Below, piece after piece: positions 24,513 to 32,728 of a DNA stretch of 64,000 nt (its first letter is position 1; each line of letters starts with the position of its first letter). This DNA comes from Saccharothrix sp. HUAS TT1 (GTDB taxonomy: Bacteria > Actinomycetota > Actinomycetes > Mycobacteriales > Pseudonocardiaceae). The stretch lies in assembly GCF_040744945.1 (NCBI RefSeq), contig NZ_CP160453.1:8308001-8372000 (forward strand), read 5' to 3'. The position numbers and the translations under genes were made by a program. A model generated the notes under the pieces. That model saw nothing but the letters and a program-made list of their open reading frames with translations, made no database searches and was not told where the DNA came from.

Positions 24513-25013
24513 GTGAGCGCACTCGACCACCCGGGCATCCGCAAGGTGGCCGCCGCACTGTCCGAGGCGGGCCACCACGAAGCCGCCGACGGGATCCGCG
24601 TGCTGGCCGACGCCGTCCGCACCGCCGCCGCGGCGGCCGAGGCGGTGGGGGTGCCGGTCGGCGCGATCGCCAACAGCCTGGTCTTCGCCGCCGTCCGCGA
24701 CGGCGTGGCCGCGCCGCTGCTCGTGCTCACGTCCGGCGCGCACCGGGCGGACACCGACAAGCTGGCCGCGCTGGCGGGCGCCGACGCGATCGAGCGGGCC
24801 ACGCCCGCGTTCGTCCGCGAGCACACCGGCCAGGTGATCGGCGGCGTGTCCCCGGTGGGGCACCCGGCGCCGATCCTCACGTTCGTGGACGTCGCCCTGG
24901 AGCAGTACGAGGTGGTGTGGGCCGCCGCCGGGCACCCGCACGCGGTCTACCCGACGACGTACGCGGGCCTGGTGGACCTGACCGGCGGCACGCCCGCCGA
25001 GGTGGCCCGGTGA
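24513..25013 (+). CDS. YbaK/prolyl-tRNA editing domain protein
   Basis: 166 residues. YbaK-type deacylases hydrolyse mischarged aminoacyl-tRNA such as Cys-tRNA(Pro) or Ala-tRNA(Pro). Family marks: AIANSLVFAAVRDGVAAPLLVLTSG with the ligand-pocket strand, a Lys in DTDKLAALAGAD, and the glycine loop VIGGVSPVGHP. Single-domain and full length. GTG 24513; the stop overlaps the GTG of the GNAT gene. A LexA box and TATCCT element lie 50-80 bases upstream. Confidence 0.9.
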   Translation: MSALDHPGIRKVAAALSEAGHHEAADGIRVLADAVRTAAAAAEAVGVPVGAIANSLVFAAVRDGVAAPLLVLTSGAHRADTDKLAALAGADAIERATPAFVREHTGQVIGGVSPVGHPAPILTFVDVALEQYEVVWAAAGHPHAVYPTTYAGLVDLTGGTPAEVAR

Positions 25014-25570
25014 CCGCCGCGCCGTCGCAGCGGATCGTCACGCTGTCCGCGCGCGAGCTGAACGCCCGGCTGAACGAGGCGCTGGCGCTCTACGTGAGCG
25101 CCATGGAGTACCCGCCCGGCACGGCCGAGCAGCGCGCGCCCATGTGGTTGGCGCACATGCTGCGCGACGGCTGGCGGTGCGTGGTGGCGCTGGACGAGCG
25201 GGACGAGCTGATCGGCATCGGCTACGGCTACCGCGGTTCGGTCGGGCAGTGGTGGCACGAGCAGGTGCGGCACGGCCTGACCATGGTCTCCGGGCCGAAC
25301 GCCGTCGAGGAGTGGATGCGCGACTACTTCGAGCTGACCGAGCTGCACGTCCTGCCGAGCGCGCAGGGCCGCGGCGTCGGCGAGCAGGTGCTGCGCAACC
25401 TGCTGGAGGGCGTGCCGACGGCGCGGGTGCTGCTGTCCACCCCGGAGGGCCCGAGCAGGGCCTGGCGGCTGTACCGGCGGATGGGCTTCGCGGACGTGCT
25501 GCGGCACTACCAGTTCACCGGCGACCCACGACCGTTCGCCGTCCTGGGCCGCACCCTGCCGATCGACTGA
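25010..25570 (+). CDS. GNAT-family N-acetyltransferase
   Basis: 186 residues. Coenzyme-A loop is LHVLPSAQGRGVGEQVLRNLL (the QxxGxG/A signature) and the C-terminal strand-helix is RAWRLYRRMGFADVLRHYQF. Transfers acetyl groups to an amine; the substrate is unknown. GTGA overlap with the YbaK gene indicates coupled expression. Confidence 0.88.
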   Translation: MTAAPSQRIVTLSARELNARLNEALALYVSAMEYPPGTAEQRAPMWLAHMLRDGWRCVVALDERDELIGIGYGYRGSVGQWWHEQVRHGLTMVSGPNAVEEWMRDYFELTELHVLPSAQGRGVGEQVLRNLLEGVPTARVLLSTPEGPSRAWRLYRRMGFADVLRHYQFTGDPRPFAVLGRTLPID

Positions 25571-25578
25571 TGCCCGAG

Positions 25579-25594
25579 CCCCGGAACCCCGGGG
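25579..25594. terminator. Short hairpin between convergent genes
   Basis: CCCCGG / CCGGGG with a 4-base loop in a C/G-rich 39-base gap between the GNAT and CHAP genes. Weak but well placed. Confidence 0.4.
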
Positions 25595-25609
25595 ACCCGA
25601 GCACCCGGG

Positions 25610-26236
25610 CTAGAACGGCGACACGAACCCGGTCGCCTGCAGGTACTTGCCCGCGTTCAGCCCCTCGATCTTCCGCAGCTTCGAGTACACCACCCGGTCC
25701 CCGAAGTTGCCCTCGACCGTCCGCACGTGGGTGGCCTCGCGGCCCGTCCGGTCGTACTTGACCTCGACCACCAGGGCGACGTGGGCGTGCATGTCCGGGT
25801 AGTTGCCGTAGACCACCGCGTCACCGGGGGCCACGTCGCGCTCGGCGATGTCCTTCCACCGCCCGTTGGCCTTGCCCCACTTCTGCCAGTACGTCGCCCA
25901 GTGCCCCTGGTCCAGCACGGACGCGCCCGGCGCGGGTCGCATCGACGGGCGGTCCGGCACGCCGGCGGTCGTCCACGCCCAGTTGACGAACACGCCGCAC
26001 CACTCCGCCGGGCGCAGGACGCCCTGGCCGGGCACCTGGTACTGCTGCGGGAACAGGTTGCCGGCGCCCTCGCGCTGACCGACCTCGCGCAGCGCGTGGT
26101 CCACGATGTCCTGCCGGATCCGCCACTGGGCCAGGTCGCCGACCGGCTGGGCCTGGCCGATCGCGGGCGTGCCGCCGACCAGCAGCGCGCCGACCATCGT
26201 CACCCCGAGCGCGACCCGCCGCGCACGTCCGGTCAT
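25610..26236 (-). CDS. Secreted CHAP-like amidase/peptidase
   Basis: 208 residues. Signal peptide MTGRARRVALGVTMVGALLVGG with cleavage likely after AIGQA. Mature protein has the Cys of AEWCGVFVNWAW and the His of DMHAHVALVVEV followed by VEGNFGD, the Cys-His-(polar) arrangement of CHAP/NlpC-type peptidoglycan hydrolases. Likely acts on the cell wall. The ATG lies about 90 bases after the DUF885 stop and its terminator on the same strand, so it is transcribed on its own. Confidence 0.8.
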   Translation of the reverse strand: MTGRARRVALGVTMVGALLVGGTPAIGQAQPVGDLAQWRIRQDIVDHALREVGQREGAGNLFPQQYQVPGQGVLRPAEWCGVFVNWAWTTAGVPDRPSMRPAPGASVLDQGHWATYWQKWGKANGRWKDIAERDVAPGDAVVYGNYPDMHAHVALVVEVKYDRTGREATHVRTVEGNFGDRVVYSKLRKIEGLNAGKYLQATGFVSPF

Positions 26237-26282
26237 CAGTTCCCCCTGCCGCAGGTGTTCGCCCGTCCATCCAACACCGGTC

Positions 26283-26315
26283 CCGGTGACCTCGGCGTGA
26301 GGCCGAGGTCACCGG
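26283..26315 (-). terminator. Terminator of the DUF885 gene
   Basis: Perfect 13-bp stem (CCGGTGACCTCGG at 26283-26295 with CCGAGGTCACCGG at 26303-26315), 7-base loop, 9 bases past the stop. Confidence 0.8.
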
Positions 26316-26323
26316 CTCGGCGC

Positions 26324-28003
26324 TCAGAGCTCCGCGAGCCGCTCGCGAAGGGTGTCCAGCCCCATGGCGCCCATCTCCAGGGCGTCCCGGTGGAACGCCT
26401 TGAGGTCGAACGCGTCGCCGTGCCGGGCGCGGGCGTCGTCGCGGGCCGCCAGCCACAGCCGCTCGCCCAGCTTGTACGACGGCGCCTGCCCCGGCCAGCC
26501 CAGGTAGCGGTCGATCTCGTCGCGCACGTGCGCCGGGTCGGTGATGGTGCGGGTGAGCATGAACTCCAGGCCCAGCTCCGGGGTCCACCGCTCGCCCTCG
26601 TGGAAGCCGGTGCCCGCGGGGATCTCCAGCTCCAGGTGCATGCCGATGTCGATGATCACGCGGGCGGCGCGGAACAGGTGCGCGTCCAGCATCCCGAGCA
26701 GGTCGCCGTCGTCCTCCAGGTAGCCGAGCTCGCGCATCAGCCGCTCCGCGTACAGCGCCCAGCCCTCGCCGTGGCCGGACACCCAGCACAGCAGGCGCTG
26801 GAACTCGTTCAGCTTCTCCGCCTGGTACACCGCCGTGGCGACCTGGAGGTGGTGGCCCGGCACGCCCTCGTGGTAGACGGTCGTGACCTCGCGCCAGGTG
26901 GAGAACTCCTCCTTGTCGTCCGGCACGGACCACCACATGCGGCCCGGCCGGGCGAAGTCCGGGGTGGGGCCGCTGTAGTACGCGCCGACGCCGCCGCCGG
27001 GCGGCGCGATGCGGCACTCCAGCTTCATCAGCTCGTCCGGCAGGTCGAAGTGCACGCCGCGGACTTCGAGCAGCGCCTTGTCGGACAGCTCCTGCATCCA
27101 CGACCGCAGGCCGTCCTGGCCGTGCACGAGGTAGCGCGGGTCGGCGTCGAGCGCGGCGGCGGCCTCGGCGAGCGAGGCGCCCGGCTTGATCCGGTTCGCG
27201 ACCCGCGCCATCTCGGCCTCGATCCGGGTGAACTCCTCCCAGCCCCACTCGTACGCCTCGGCCAGGTCGAGGCGGGAGCCGGTGAAGTACCGCGACTGCA
27301 GCCGGTAGACGTCCTCGCCGACGGCGTCCTTCTCCGGCGCCTTGGGCGCGAGGTCGGCGCGCAGGAACGCGGCCAGGTCGCCGTACGCCTCGGCGGCGGC
27401 CCTCGCGCCCGCCTCCAGCTCGGTGCGCAGCGCGCCGTCCACCGGCGCGCCGGCGACCAGGTTGGCGAAGAACGACGACTGGCCACCGCGACCCGCCCAC
27501 GTGTCGCACTGCTCGGCGACCTTGCCGACCTGCCGCAACGCCGCCACGTGGCCCTTGTCGGCGGAGTGGGCGAGCCCGGTGCGCAGGTTCGCCACCGCCT
27601 CCGGCAGGGCGGTCAGCCGCTTGGCGATCACGGCCCAGTCGTCGGCGGTGTCGGCGGGCATCTGGTCGAACACCTCGCGCAGCGACTGCACGGGGCTGGC
27701 GATGACGTTGAGGTTGCCCTCCATCAGACCGGCCTCGTGGATCTCCACCTCCAGGCCGACCCGCTCCAGGAACACGGCCTTCGCGTCGGCCTCCGACTTG
27801 TCCGCGGGCTCGGCCGCGGAGATCGCCGCGAGGGCGCGCTGCGCCAGTTCCCTGCGAGCCGCGTGCCCCTCCGGCGAGTAGTCGGTCAACCGGTCGTCGT
27901 GACCGGGCTTGCCGATGAACGTCGCGGCCAACGGGTCCGCCGCCGCGTAGTCGGCGACGAACTGGTTGCTGATGCCGTGCACGCCGGCGGAGGAGGTTGA
28001 CAT
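26324..28003 (-). CDS. DUF885 family metallopeptidase-like protein
   Basis: 559 residues. Zinc motif HEGVPGHHLQ (HExxxxH-type, DUF885 version) lies about two thirds in, followed by the conserved HGEGWALYAERLM and, near the C terminus, PGQAPSYKLGE (the PGQATSYKIG signature). No signal peptide, so cytoplasmic. DUF885 proteins are thought to be peptidases; substrate unknown. ATG 28003 lies 7 bases downstream of a TAACGT -10 box, so leaderless; this start gives MSTSSAGVHG. Confidence 0.88.
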   Translation of the reverse strand: MSTSSAGVHGISNQFVADYAAADPLAATFIGKPGHDDRLTDYSPEGHAARRELAQRALAAISAAEPADKSEADAKAVFLERVGLEVEIHEAGLMEGNLNVIASPVQSLREVFDQMPADTADDWAVIAKRLTALPEAVANLRTGLAHSADKGHVAALRQVGKVAEQCDTWAGRGGQSSFFANLVAGAPVDGALRTELEAGARAAAEAYGDLAAFLRADLAPKAPEKDAVGEDVYRLQSRYFTGSRLDLAEAYEWGWEEFTRIEAEMARVANRIKPGASLAEAAAALDADPRYLVHGQDGLRSWMQELSDKALLEVRGVHFDLPDELMKLECRIAPPGGGVGAYYSGPTPDFARPGRMWWSVPDDKEEFSTWREVTTVYHEGVPGHHLQVATAVYQAEKLNEFQRLLCWVSGHGEGWALYAERLMRELGYLEDDGDLLGMLDAHLFRAARVIIDIGMHLELEIPAGTGFHEGERWTPELGLEFMLTRTITDPAHVRDEIDRYLGWPGQAPSYKLGERLWLAARDDARARHGDAFDLKAFHRDALEMGAMGLDTLRERLAEL

Positions 28004-28010
28004 GCGTCGC

Positions 28011-28016
28011 ACGTTA
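28011..28016 (-). promoter_or_regulatory. -10 box, leaderless start of DUF885 gene
   Basis: TAACGT on the minus strand, 7 bases before ATG 28003, in the context GGAGGTAACGT. Confidence 0.55.
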
Positions 28017-28069
28017 CCTCCGGGTCGCGTCACTCCAACAGGTAATTAGCGACGCTCACGACCGTGTCC

Positions 28070-28092
28070 CAGCGGTCAACTTTTGACCGCTG
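28070..28092. promoter_or_regulatory. 10-bp inverted repeat between divergent genes
   Basis: CAGCGGTCAA (28070-28079) and TTGACCGCTG (28083-28092), exact inverted repeat with a 3-base spacer, 17 bases before the lppM start and 67 before the DUF885 start. Each arm contains a TTGACC that could serve as a -35 box in either direction. Candidate operator for both genes. Confidence 0.5.
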
Positions 28093-28108
28093 CCGGCAGG
28101 ATGGCCGG

Positions 28109-28762
28109 GTGTCCAGGGCCTCCGCGCTCCTCCTGCCGACGTTCCTCGTGCTCGCGCTGCTGTCGCTCACGGGGTGCGTCCGGTTGCACGCCGCGATGGC
28201 GTTGTCCTCCGACGACAAGGTGTCCGGCCAGATCACCGCCGCGACCCCGCCGAGCAGGGACAACGACCCCGGTCCGCAGCTGAAGGTGCCCGAGGAGCTG
28301 GCCGGTCGGGTCACCACCGAGCCGTACGGCGCGGACGACTACGTCGGCACCCGGCTGTCGTTCAACGGGTTGACGTTCGACGAGGTCAAGGCGTTGTCGA
28401 CGGCGACGAGCGCGTCGTCCAGCCGGTACCAGCTGACGTTCCGGCGCTCGGGCGACCTGGTGACGCTGTCGGGGTCGGTCGACCTGACCCAGGTGCCGCC
28501 GGAGCGGGCGGACATCCAGGTCAAGATCAGCTTTCCGGGTGAAATCATCGACACGAACGGGGAAGAAGAGGACAACGCCACCATCGCGTGGTCCCCGAAG
28601 CCCGGTCAGGCGTCGACGCTGACCGCGACGGCGCGCTACGCCGGCGCCAACTCCGTGTCGTACTTCGGCTGGACCATGCTGGTGGCCGGCCTCACCGGCG
28701 GCGCGGCCCTGATCGTGCTGGTGCTGGCCATCGTCGCCCGCCGCCGCAGCCGGGTCGCCTGA
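28109..28762 (+). CDS. lppM: LppM-type lipoprotein
   Basis: 217 residues. Lipoprotein signal with lipobox LSLTGC (Cys about residue 23), an extracytoplasmic domain of the DUF3153/LppM type with NGLTFDEVKALST and LSGSVDLTQVPPERADIQVK, and a C-terminal TM helix (AGLTGGAALIVLVLAIVA) with a basic RRRSR tail. In M. tuberculosis LppM (Rv2171) affects trafficking of mannosylated lipids and lies next to the metF-like Rv2172c, as here. The shorter GTG 28109 start places the signal peptide at the N terminus. Confidence 0.82.
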   Translation: MSRASALLLPTFLVLALLSLTGCVRLHAAMALSSDDKVSGQITAATPPSRDNDPGPQLKVPEELAGRVTTEPYGADDYVGTRLSFNGLTFDEVKALSTATSASSSRYQLTFRRSGDLVTLSGSVDLTQVPPERADIQVKISFPGEIIDTNGEEEDNATIAWSPKPGQASTLTATARYAGANSVSYFGWTMLVAGLTGGAALIVLVLAIVARRRSRVA

Positions 28763-28776
28763 GCCCGGCCGCCTGA

Positions 28777-28797
28777 GCCCGGCCGTCGCAGCCGGGC
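28777..28797. terminator. Hairpin between convergent lppM and metF
   Basis: GCCCGGC / GCCGGGC with a 7-base loop, within a short tandem of CCTGAGCCCGGCCG. Modest stability. Confidence 0.45.
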
Positions 28798-28811
28798 CGC
28801 CTGACCGCCGC

Positions 28812-29696
28812 TCAGGCGCGAGCGGGCACGAGCCCCAGCCGGCCGACGATCTCGCGCGTCGCCTTCGACCTGTTGAACGTGTAGAAGTGCAGGCACGGGA
28901 CGCCCTCGGCGAGCAGCCGCTCGCCCAGCTCGGTGACCAGGTCGATGCCGGCCGCCCGGAAGCCCGCCGGGTCGTCGGCGTACGGGTCGAGCCGGCGCGC
29001 CACCGAGTCCGGCACCGACGAACCCGACAGCTCCACCGTCTTGGCCAGCGTCCGCGGCGTCGTCAGCGGCATCAGGCCCGGGATCAGCACCGTCTCGCAG
29101 CCCAGGGCCGCCACCCGGTCGCGCAGCCGCAGGAAGTCCTCCGGCTCGAAGAACAGCTGGGCGATCGCGAAGTCCGCGCCGGCCCGCAGCTTGCGCACCA
29201 GGTACTTGGTGTCCTCGTCCAGGTCGGTCGACCGCGGGTGGCCGTACGGCGACGCCGCCACGCCGACGCAGAAGTCGCCGAGCTCGCGGCACAGCCGGAC
29301 CAGCTCCTCGGCGTAGGTCAGCCCCTCCGGGTGGGCCACCCACTCGCCGTTGGGGTCGCCGGGCGGGTCGCCGCGCACGGCCAGGATGTTGCGCACGCCG
29401 ACCGCCGCGTACCAGCCGATCACGTTGCGCAGCTCGGCCACCGAGTGGTCCACCAGGGTCAGGTGCGCCATCGGCACCAGCGTCGTCTCCTGCGCCACCC
29501 GACCGGTGGTGCGGATGGTCCGGTCGCGCGCCGACCCGCCCGCGCCGTAGGTGATGGACACGAACGCCGGGTCGAACGCCTCCAGCTCGCGGATCGCGCG
29601 CCAGAGGACCGTCTCCTCCGCCTCGTCGCGCGGCGGGAAGAACTCGACGGAGAACACGGGAGACCTCCCGTGCAGGCGCTCGACCACCGACGTCAT
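28812..29696 (-). CDS. metF: Methylenetetrahydrofolate reductase
   Basis: 294 residues. Reduces 5,10-methylene-THF to 5-methyl-THF for methionine synthesis. Shows the catalytic Glu in SVEFFPPRDEAE, the FAD-binding VSITYGAGGSARDRT, AHLTLVDHS, NILAVRGDPP, and IAQLFFEPEDFLRLRD with IPGLMPLT. In the mycobacterial homologue Rv2172c activity is NADH-dependent and lower than that of a second enzyme; whether that holds here is unknown. ATG 29696 follows a TAGGCT -10 box at 6 bases, hence leaderless. Divergent from the polyprenyl synthase. Confidence 0.93.
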   Translation of the reverse strand: MTSVVERLHGRSPVFSVEFFPPRDEAEETVLWRAIRELEAFDPAFVSITYGAGGSARDRTIRTTGRVAQETTLVPMAHLTLVDHSVAELRNVIGWYAAVGVRNILAVRGDPPGDPNGEWVAHPEGLTYAEELVRLCRELGDFCVGVAASPYGHPRSTDLDEDTKYLVRKLRAGADFAIAQLFFEPEDFLRLRDRVAALGCETVLIPGLMPLTTPRTLAKTVELSGSSVPDSVARRLDPYADDPAGFRAAGIDLVTELGERLLAEGVPCLHFYTFNRSKATREIVGRLGLVPARA

Positions 29697-29702
29697 GCCA
29701 CC

Positions 29703-29708
29703 AGCCTA
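29703..29708 (-). promoter_or_regulatory. -10 box, leaderless start of metF
   Basis: TAGGCT on the minus strand, 6 bases before ATG 29696. Confidence 0.55.
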
Positions 29709-29800
29709 GAGGTAGGTCCGGACCGTGGGAGATGTCTTTCATCTGGTGGGACCAACCCCCCGGTTGGCCGCGCGGAGGCGGCAGAGGTGACGATAGACGG

Positions 29801-30868
29801 GTGCCGCCCCACCCGTTGGACCTCGAACTGCCCAAGCACGTCGACGAAGCCCTGGCCGGCTACCTGGCCGACCGCCGGGCGCTGGGTGCGCGCATGGAGG
29901 AGACGTTCACCGGCGCGGTGGACGCGCTGGCCGACTTCGTCCTCGGCGGCGGCAAGCGGATCCGGCCCACGTTCGCGTGGTGGGGCTGGCGCGCCGCGGC
30001 CGGCGACCCGGAGGGCGAGCTGGCCGGGGCCGTGCTCACCGCGGTCAGCTCGCTGGAGCTGATCCAGGCGTGCGCGCTGGTGCACGACGACCTGATGGAC
30101 GCCTCCGAGACCCGTCGCGGGATGCCGACCGTGCACGTCCGGTTCGCGCGCAGGCACCGGGACGAGGGCTGGCTCGGCGAGCCCGAGCGGTTCGGGCTGG
30201 CCGCGTCGGTGCTGATCGGCGACGTGGCGCTGGCCTGGGCGGACGACATGCTGTTCGCCGCCGGCCTGCCGACCGACGCCCTCCAGCGGCTGAGCCTGCC
30301 GTGGCGCGACATGCGCACCGAGATGCTGGCCGGCCAGTACCTCGACGTGCTCACCCAGGCGCGCGGCGACAGCTCGCCGGACGCCGCGCTGCGCATCGAC
30401 CGGCTCAAGACCGCCGCGTACACCGTGGAACGGCCGCTGCACATGGGCGCCGCGATCGGCGGGGCGTCGCCGGAGCTGGTCGCGGGCCTGCGCGCGTTCG
30501 GCACCGACATCGGGGTGGCGTTCCAGCTGCGCGACGACCTGCTCGGCGTGTTCGGCGACCCGGCGGTGACCGGCAAGCCCGCCGGGGACGACCTGCGCGA
30601 GGGCAAGCGGACGCTGCTGGTCGCGCTGGGCGTGGAGTACGGCGCGGACGTGCTGCACGAGGCGCTGGGCAGGCCCGACCTGGACGTGGCCATGGTGGAC
30701 GAGGTGCGGTCGCGGCTGCGCGAGGTCGGCGCGGTGGACGCGGTCGAGGAGCGGATCGCCGAGCTGACCGGGTCCGCGCTGCGGGCGCTCGACCGCGCGC
30801 CGGTCGCCGAACCGGCCGGTGAGCGGCTGGCGGAGCTGGCGATCAGCGCGACGAAGCGGACCTCCTGA
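29801..30868 (+). CDS. Polyprenyl (geranylgeranyl-type) diphosphate synthase
   Basis: 355 residues. Condenses isopentenyl diphosphate with allylic diphosphates. First Asp-rich motif is CALVHDDLMDAS, second is FQLRDDLLGVFGD. The GGGKRIRPTFAWW segment binds the diphosphate. The position matches idsA2 (Rv2173) of mycobacteria. Followed after 2 bases by a carotenoid-desaturase-like gene, so the C20 product may feed carotenoids; product chain length cannot be fixed by eye. GTG 29801 gives VPPHPLDLELP. Confidence 0.92.
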   Translation: MPPHPLDLELPKHVDEALAGYLADRRALGARMEETFTGAVDALADFVLGGGKRIRPTFAWWGWRAAAGDPEGELAGAVLTAVSSLELIQACALVHDDLMDASETRRGMPTVHVRFARRHRDEGWLGEPERFGLAASVLIGDVALAWADDMLFAAGLPTDALQRLSLPWRDMRTEMLAGQYLDVLTQARGDSSPDAALRIDRLKTAAYTVERPLHMGAAIGGASPELVAGLRAFGTDIGVAFQLRDDLLGVFGDPAVTGKPAGDDLREGKRTLLVALGVEYGADVLHEALGRPDLDVAMVDEVRSRLREVGAVDAVEERIAELTGSALRALDRAPVAEPAGERLAELAISATKRTS

Positions 30869-30870
30869 CC

Positions 30871-32364
30871 ATGCGGGCGGTGACCGGCCGCACGGACCAC
30901 GTCGTCGTGGTCGGCGCGGGCCTGGCCGGGTTGTCCGCGGCGCTGCACCTGCTCGGCGCGGGACGCCGGGTGACCGTCGTGGAGCGCGAGGCCGTGCCCG
31001 GCGGCCGGGCCGGGCGGCTGGACCTGGGCGGCTACCGGTTCGACACCGGACCGACCGTGCTGACCATGCCGGAGCTGGTGGACGAGGCGCTGCACGCGGT
31101 CGGCGACTCGCTGCGCGACCGGCTCGACCTGCGGCCCGTCGAGCCCGCCTACCGGGCCCGCTTCGCCGACGGCAGCACGCTGGACGTGCACGCCGACGCC
31201 GAGGCGATGGAGGCCGAGGTGCGCCGGTTCGCCGGTCCGCGCGAGGCCGAGGGGTACCGGGCGCTGCGCCGCTGGCTGACCGAGCTGCACCGGGTGGAGC
31301 GCGAGCGGTTCATCGGCGCGAACTTCGACTCGCCGCTGTCGCTGCTCACGCCGCAGCTGGCGAAGCTGGCCGCGCTGCGCGGGTTCGCCCGGCTCGGGCC
31401 GTCGGTGGCGCGGTTCGTGCGCGACGAGCGGTTGCAGCGGGTGTTCTCGTTCCAGTCGCTGTACGCGGGCGTGCCGCCGCGCAGGGCGCTCGCCGCGTAC
31501 GCCGTGATCGCGTACATGGACACCGTCGCGGGCGTCCACTACCCGGAGGGCGGGATGCGGGCGCTGCCGGACGCGTTGGCCGCGGCGGCCCGGGACGCGG
31601 GCGCGGACCTGCGCTTCCAGACCCCGGTCGCCTGGCTGGAGCGCATCGGCGGCCGGGTCACCGCGGTCCGCACCGCGCGCGGCGAGCGCATCCCGTGCGA
31701 CGCGGTGGTGCTCACCCCGGACCTGCCGATGTCGTACCGGCTGCTGGGCCACCAGCCGCGCCGGCCGCTGCCGATCACGTGGTCGCCGTCGGCGGTGGTG
31801 CTGCACGCGGGCGTGGACCGGACGTGGCCGGAGCTGGCGCACCACACGCTGTTCTTCGGCCGGGAGTGGGACCGCACGTTCGACGAGCTGACCCGCCGCG
31901 GCACGCTGATGAGCGACCCGTCGCTGCTGGTCACCGCGCCGCCGGGGCGGGGGCTGTTCGTGCTGGCGCCGACGCCGAACCTGCGCACCGGCCCGATCGA
32001 CTGGGAGCGCGTCGGCCCGGCCTACCGGGACGAGCTGGTCGGCGTGCTGGAGTCGCGCGGGCTGACCGGCTTCGGCTCGGCCATCGAGGTCGAGCACCTG
32101 GTCACGCCGCGCGACTGGGCGGCGATGGGGCTGGCCGCGGGCACCCCGTTCTCGGCCGCGCACACGGTCGCCCAGACCGGCCCGTTCCGGCCGCGGAACC
32201 TGGTGCTGGAGAACGCGGTGCTGGCGGGCTGCGGCACCACGCCGGGCGTCGGCGTGCCGCCGGTGCTGATCTCGGGACGGTTGGCCGCCCAGCGGATCAC
32301 CGGGTCGACGGGCGCGCGGTCGCGGCGACCGGTGGCGAGGTCGCGGGCCCACGCCCCCCGGTGA
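30871..32364 (+). CDS. CrtI-type phytoene desaturase / carotenoid oxidoreductase
   Basis: 497 residues. N-terminal FAD site VVVVGAGLAGLSAALHL with the acidic strand end VTVVEREAVPGGRAG. The substrate segment YRFDTGPTVLTMPELV and the C-terminal NLVLENAVLAGCGTTPGVGVP are the carotenoid-oxidase hallmarks (usually GAGTHPGAGVP; here GCGTTPGVGVP, Cys and Thr substituted). It forms a tight operon with the polyprenyl synthase. No phytoene synthase (crtB) is present in the window. It could also act on another polyene. The last about 25 residues are Arg-rich and probably disordered. Confidence 0.85.
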   Translation: MRAVTGRTDHVVVVGAGLAGLSAALHLLGAGRRVTVVEREAVPGGRAGRLDLGGYRFDTGPTVLTMPELVDEALHAVGDSLRDRLDLRPVEPAYRARFADGSTLDVHADAEAMEAEVRRFAGPREAEGYRALRRWLTELHRVERERFIGANFDSPLSLLTPQLAKLAALRGFARLGPSVARFVRDERLQRVFSFQSLYAGVPPRRALAAYAVIAYMDTVAGVHYPEGGMRALPDALAAAARDAGADLRFQTPVAWLERIGGRVTAVRTARGERIPCDAVVLTPDLPMSYRLLGHQPRRPLPITWSPSAVVLHAGVDRTWPELAHHTLFFGREWDRTFDELTRRGTLMSDPSLLVTAPPGRGLFVLAPTPNLRTGPIDWERVGPAYRDELVGVLESRGLTGFGSAIEVEHLVTPRDWAAMGLAAGTPFSAAHTVAQTGPFRPRNLVLENAVLAGCGTTPGVGVPPVLISGRLAAQRITGSTGARSRRPVARSRAHAPR

Positions 32365-32728
32365 CCCGCCGGGCCCGTGGGCGCTGAACGCCGGGCTCGT
32401 GGGCGCTGAACGCCGGGCCCGTGGGCGCCGGACGCCGGGTCCGCCGTCGAGCCGACCGCGTTCCGTGATCACCCGCCCCGGCGTGGCGCCCCGCACCCGG
32501 AGGTCGGGCCGACCACGTCCGACCAGCGCCGACGGATGCACCCGGTCGAGCGATCGGGCGGGCTCCGCGCCGGTCGGACCGATCCCGAACAGCAAGCCGA
32601 ATACTCCAAGTGGTCACTCCCCCGGGTGACCCGCCCGTGCGAAGATCGCTCCGGGTGTTACGAGCCTGTCACCAGACTCCGCCATCACGTGCCGGCCCCT
32701 CGCGGCCCTGTGCGACGATGTTGCCGCG
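32365..32728. other. Intergenic region with tandem repeats
   Basis: 364 bases. Starts with the 22-bp tandem at 32369-32434, then GC-rich spacer without a gene, then the promoter region of the mannosyltransferase. Confidence 0.5.
32369..32434 (+). repeat. 22-bp tandem repeat, three units
   Basis: Units at 32369-32390, 32391-32412 and 32413-32434, pattern CCGGGCyCGTGGGCGCtGaACG, with a fourth unit cut short. The 22-base period and the core CGTGrGCGyTGAAC match the repeats at 42689 and 53237 (reverse complement), so this looks like a diverged member of the same family. Confidence 0.7.

Noticed and set aside
32365..32450. CRISPR-like tandem repeats
   Set aside because: Units are contiguous 22-mers without spacers and no cas genes are near.
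29860..32595. 911-codon minus-strand frame over the prenyl synthase and oxidase
   Set aside because: Shadow of two clear plus-strand genes.
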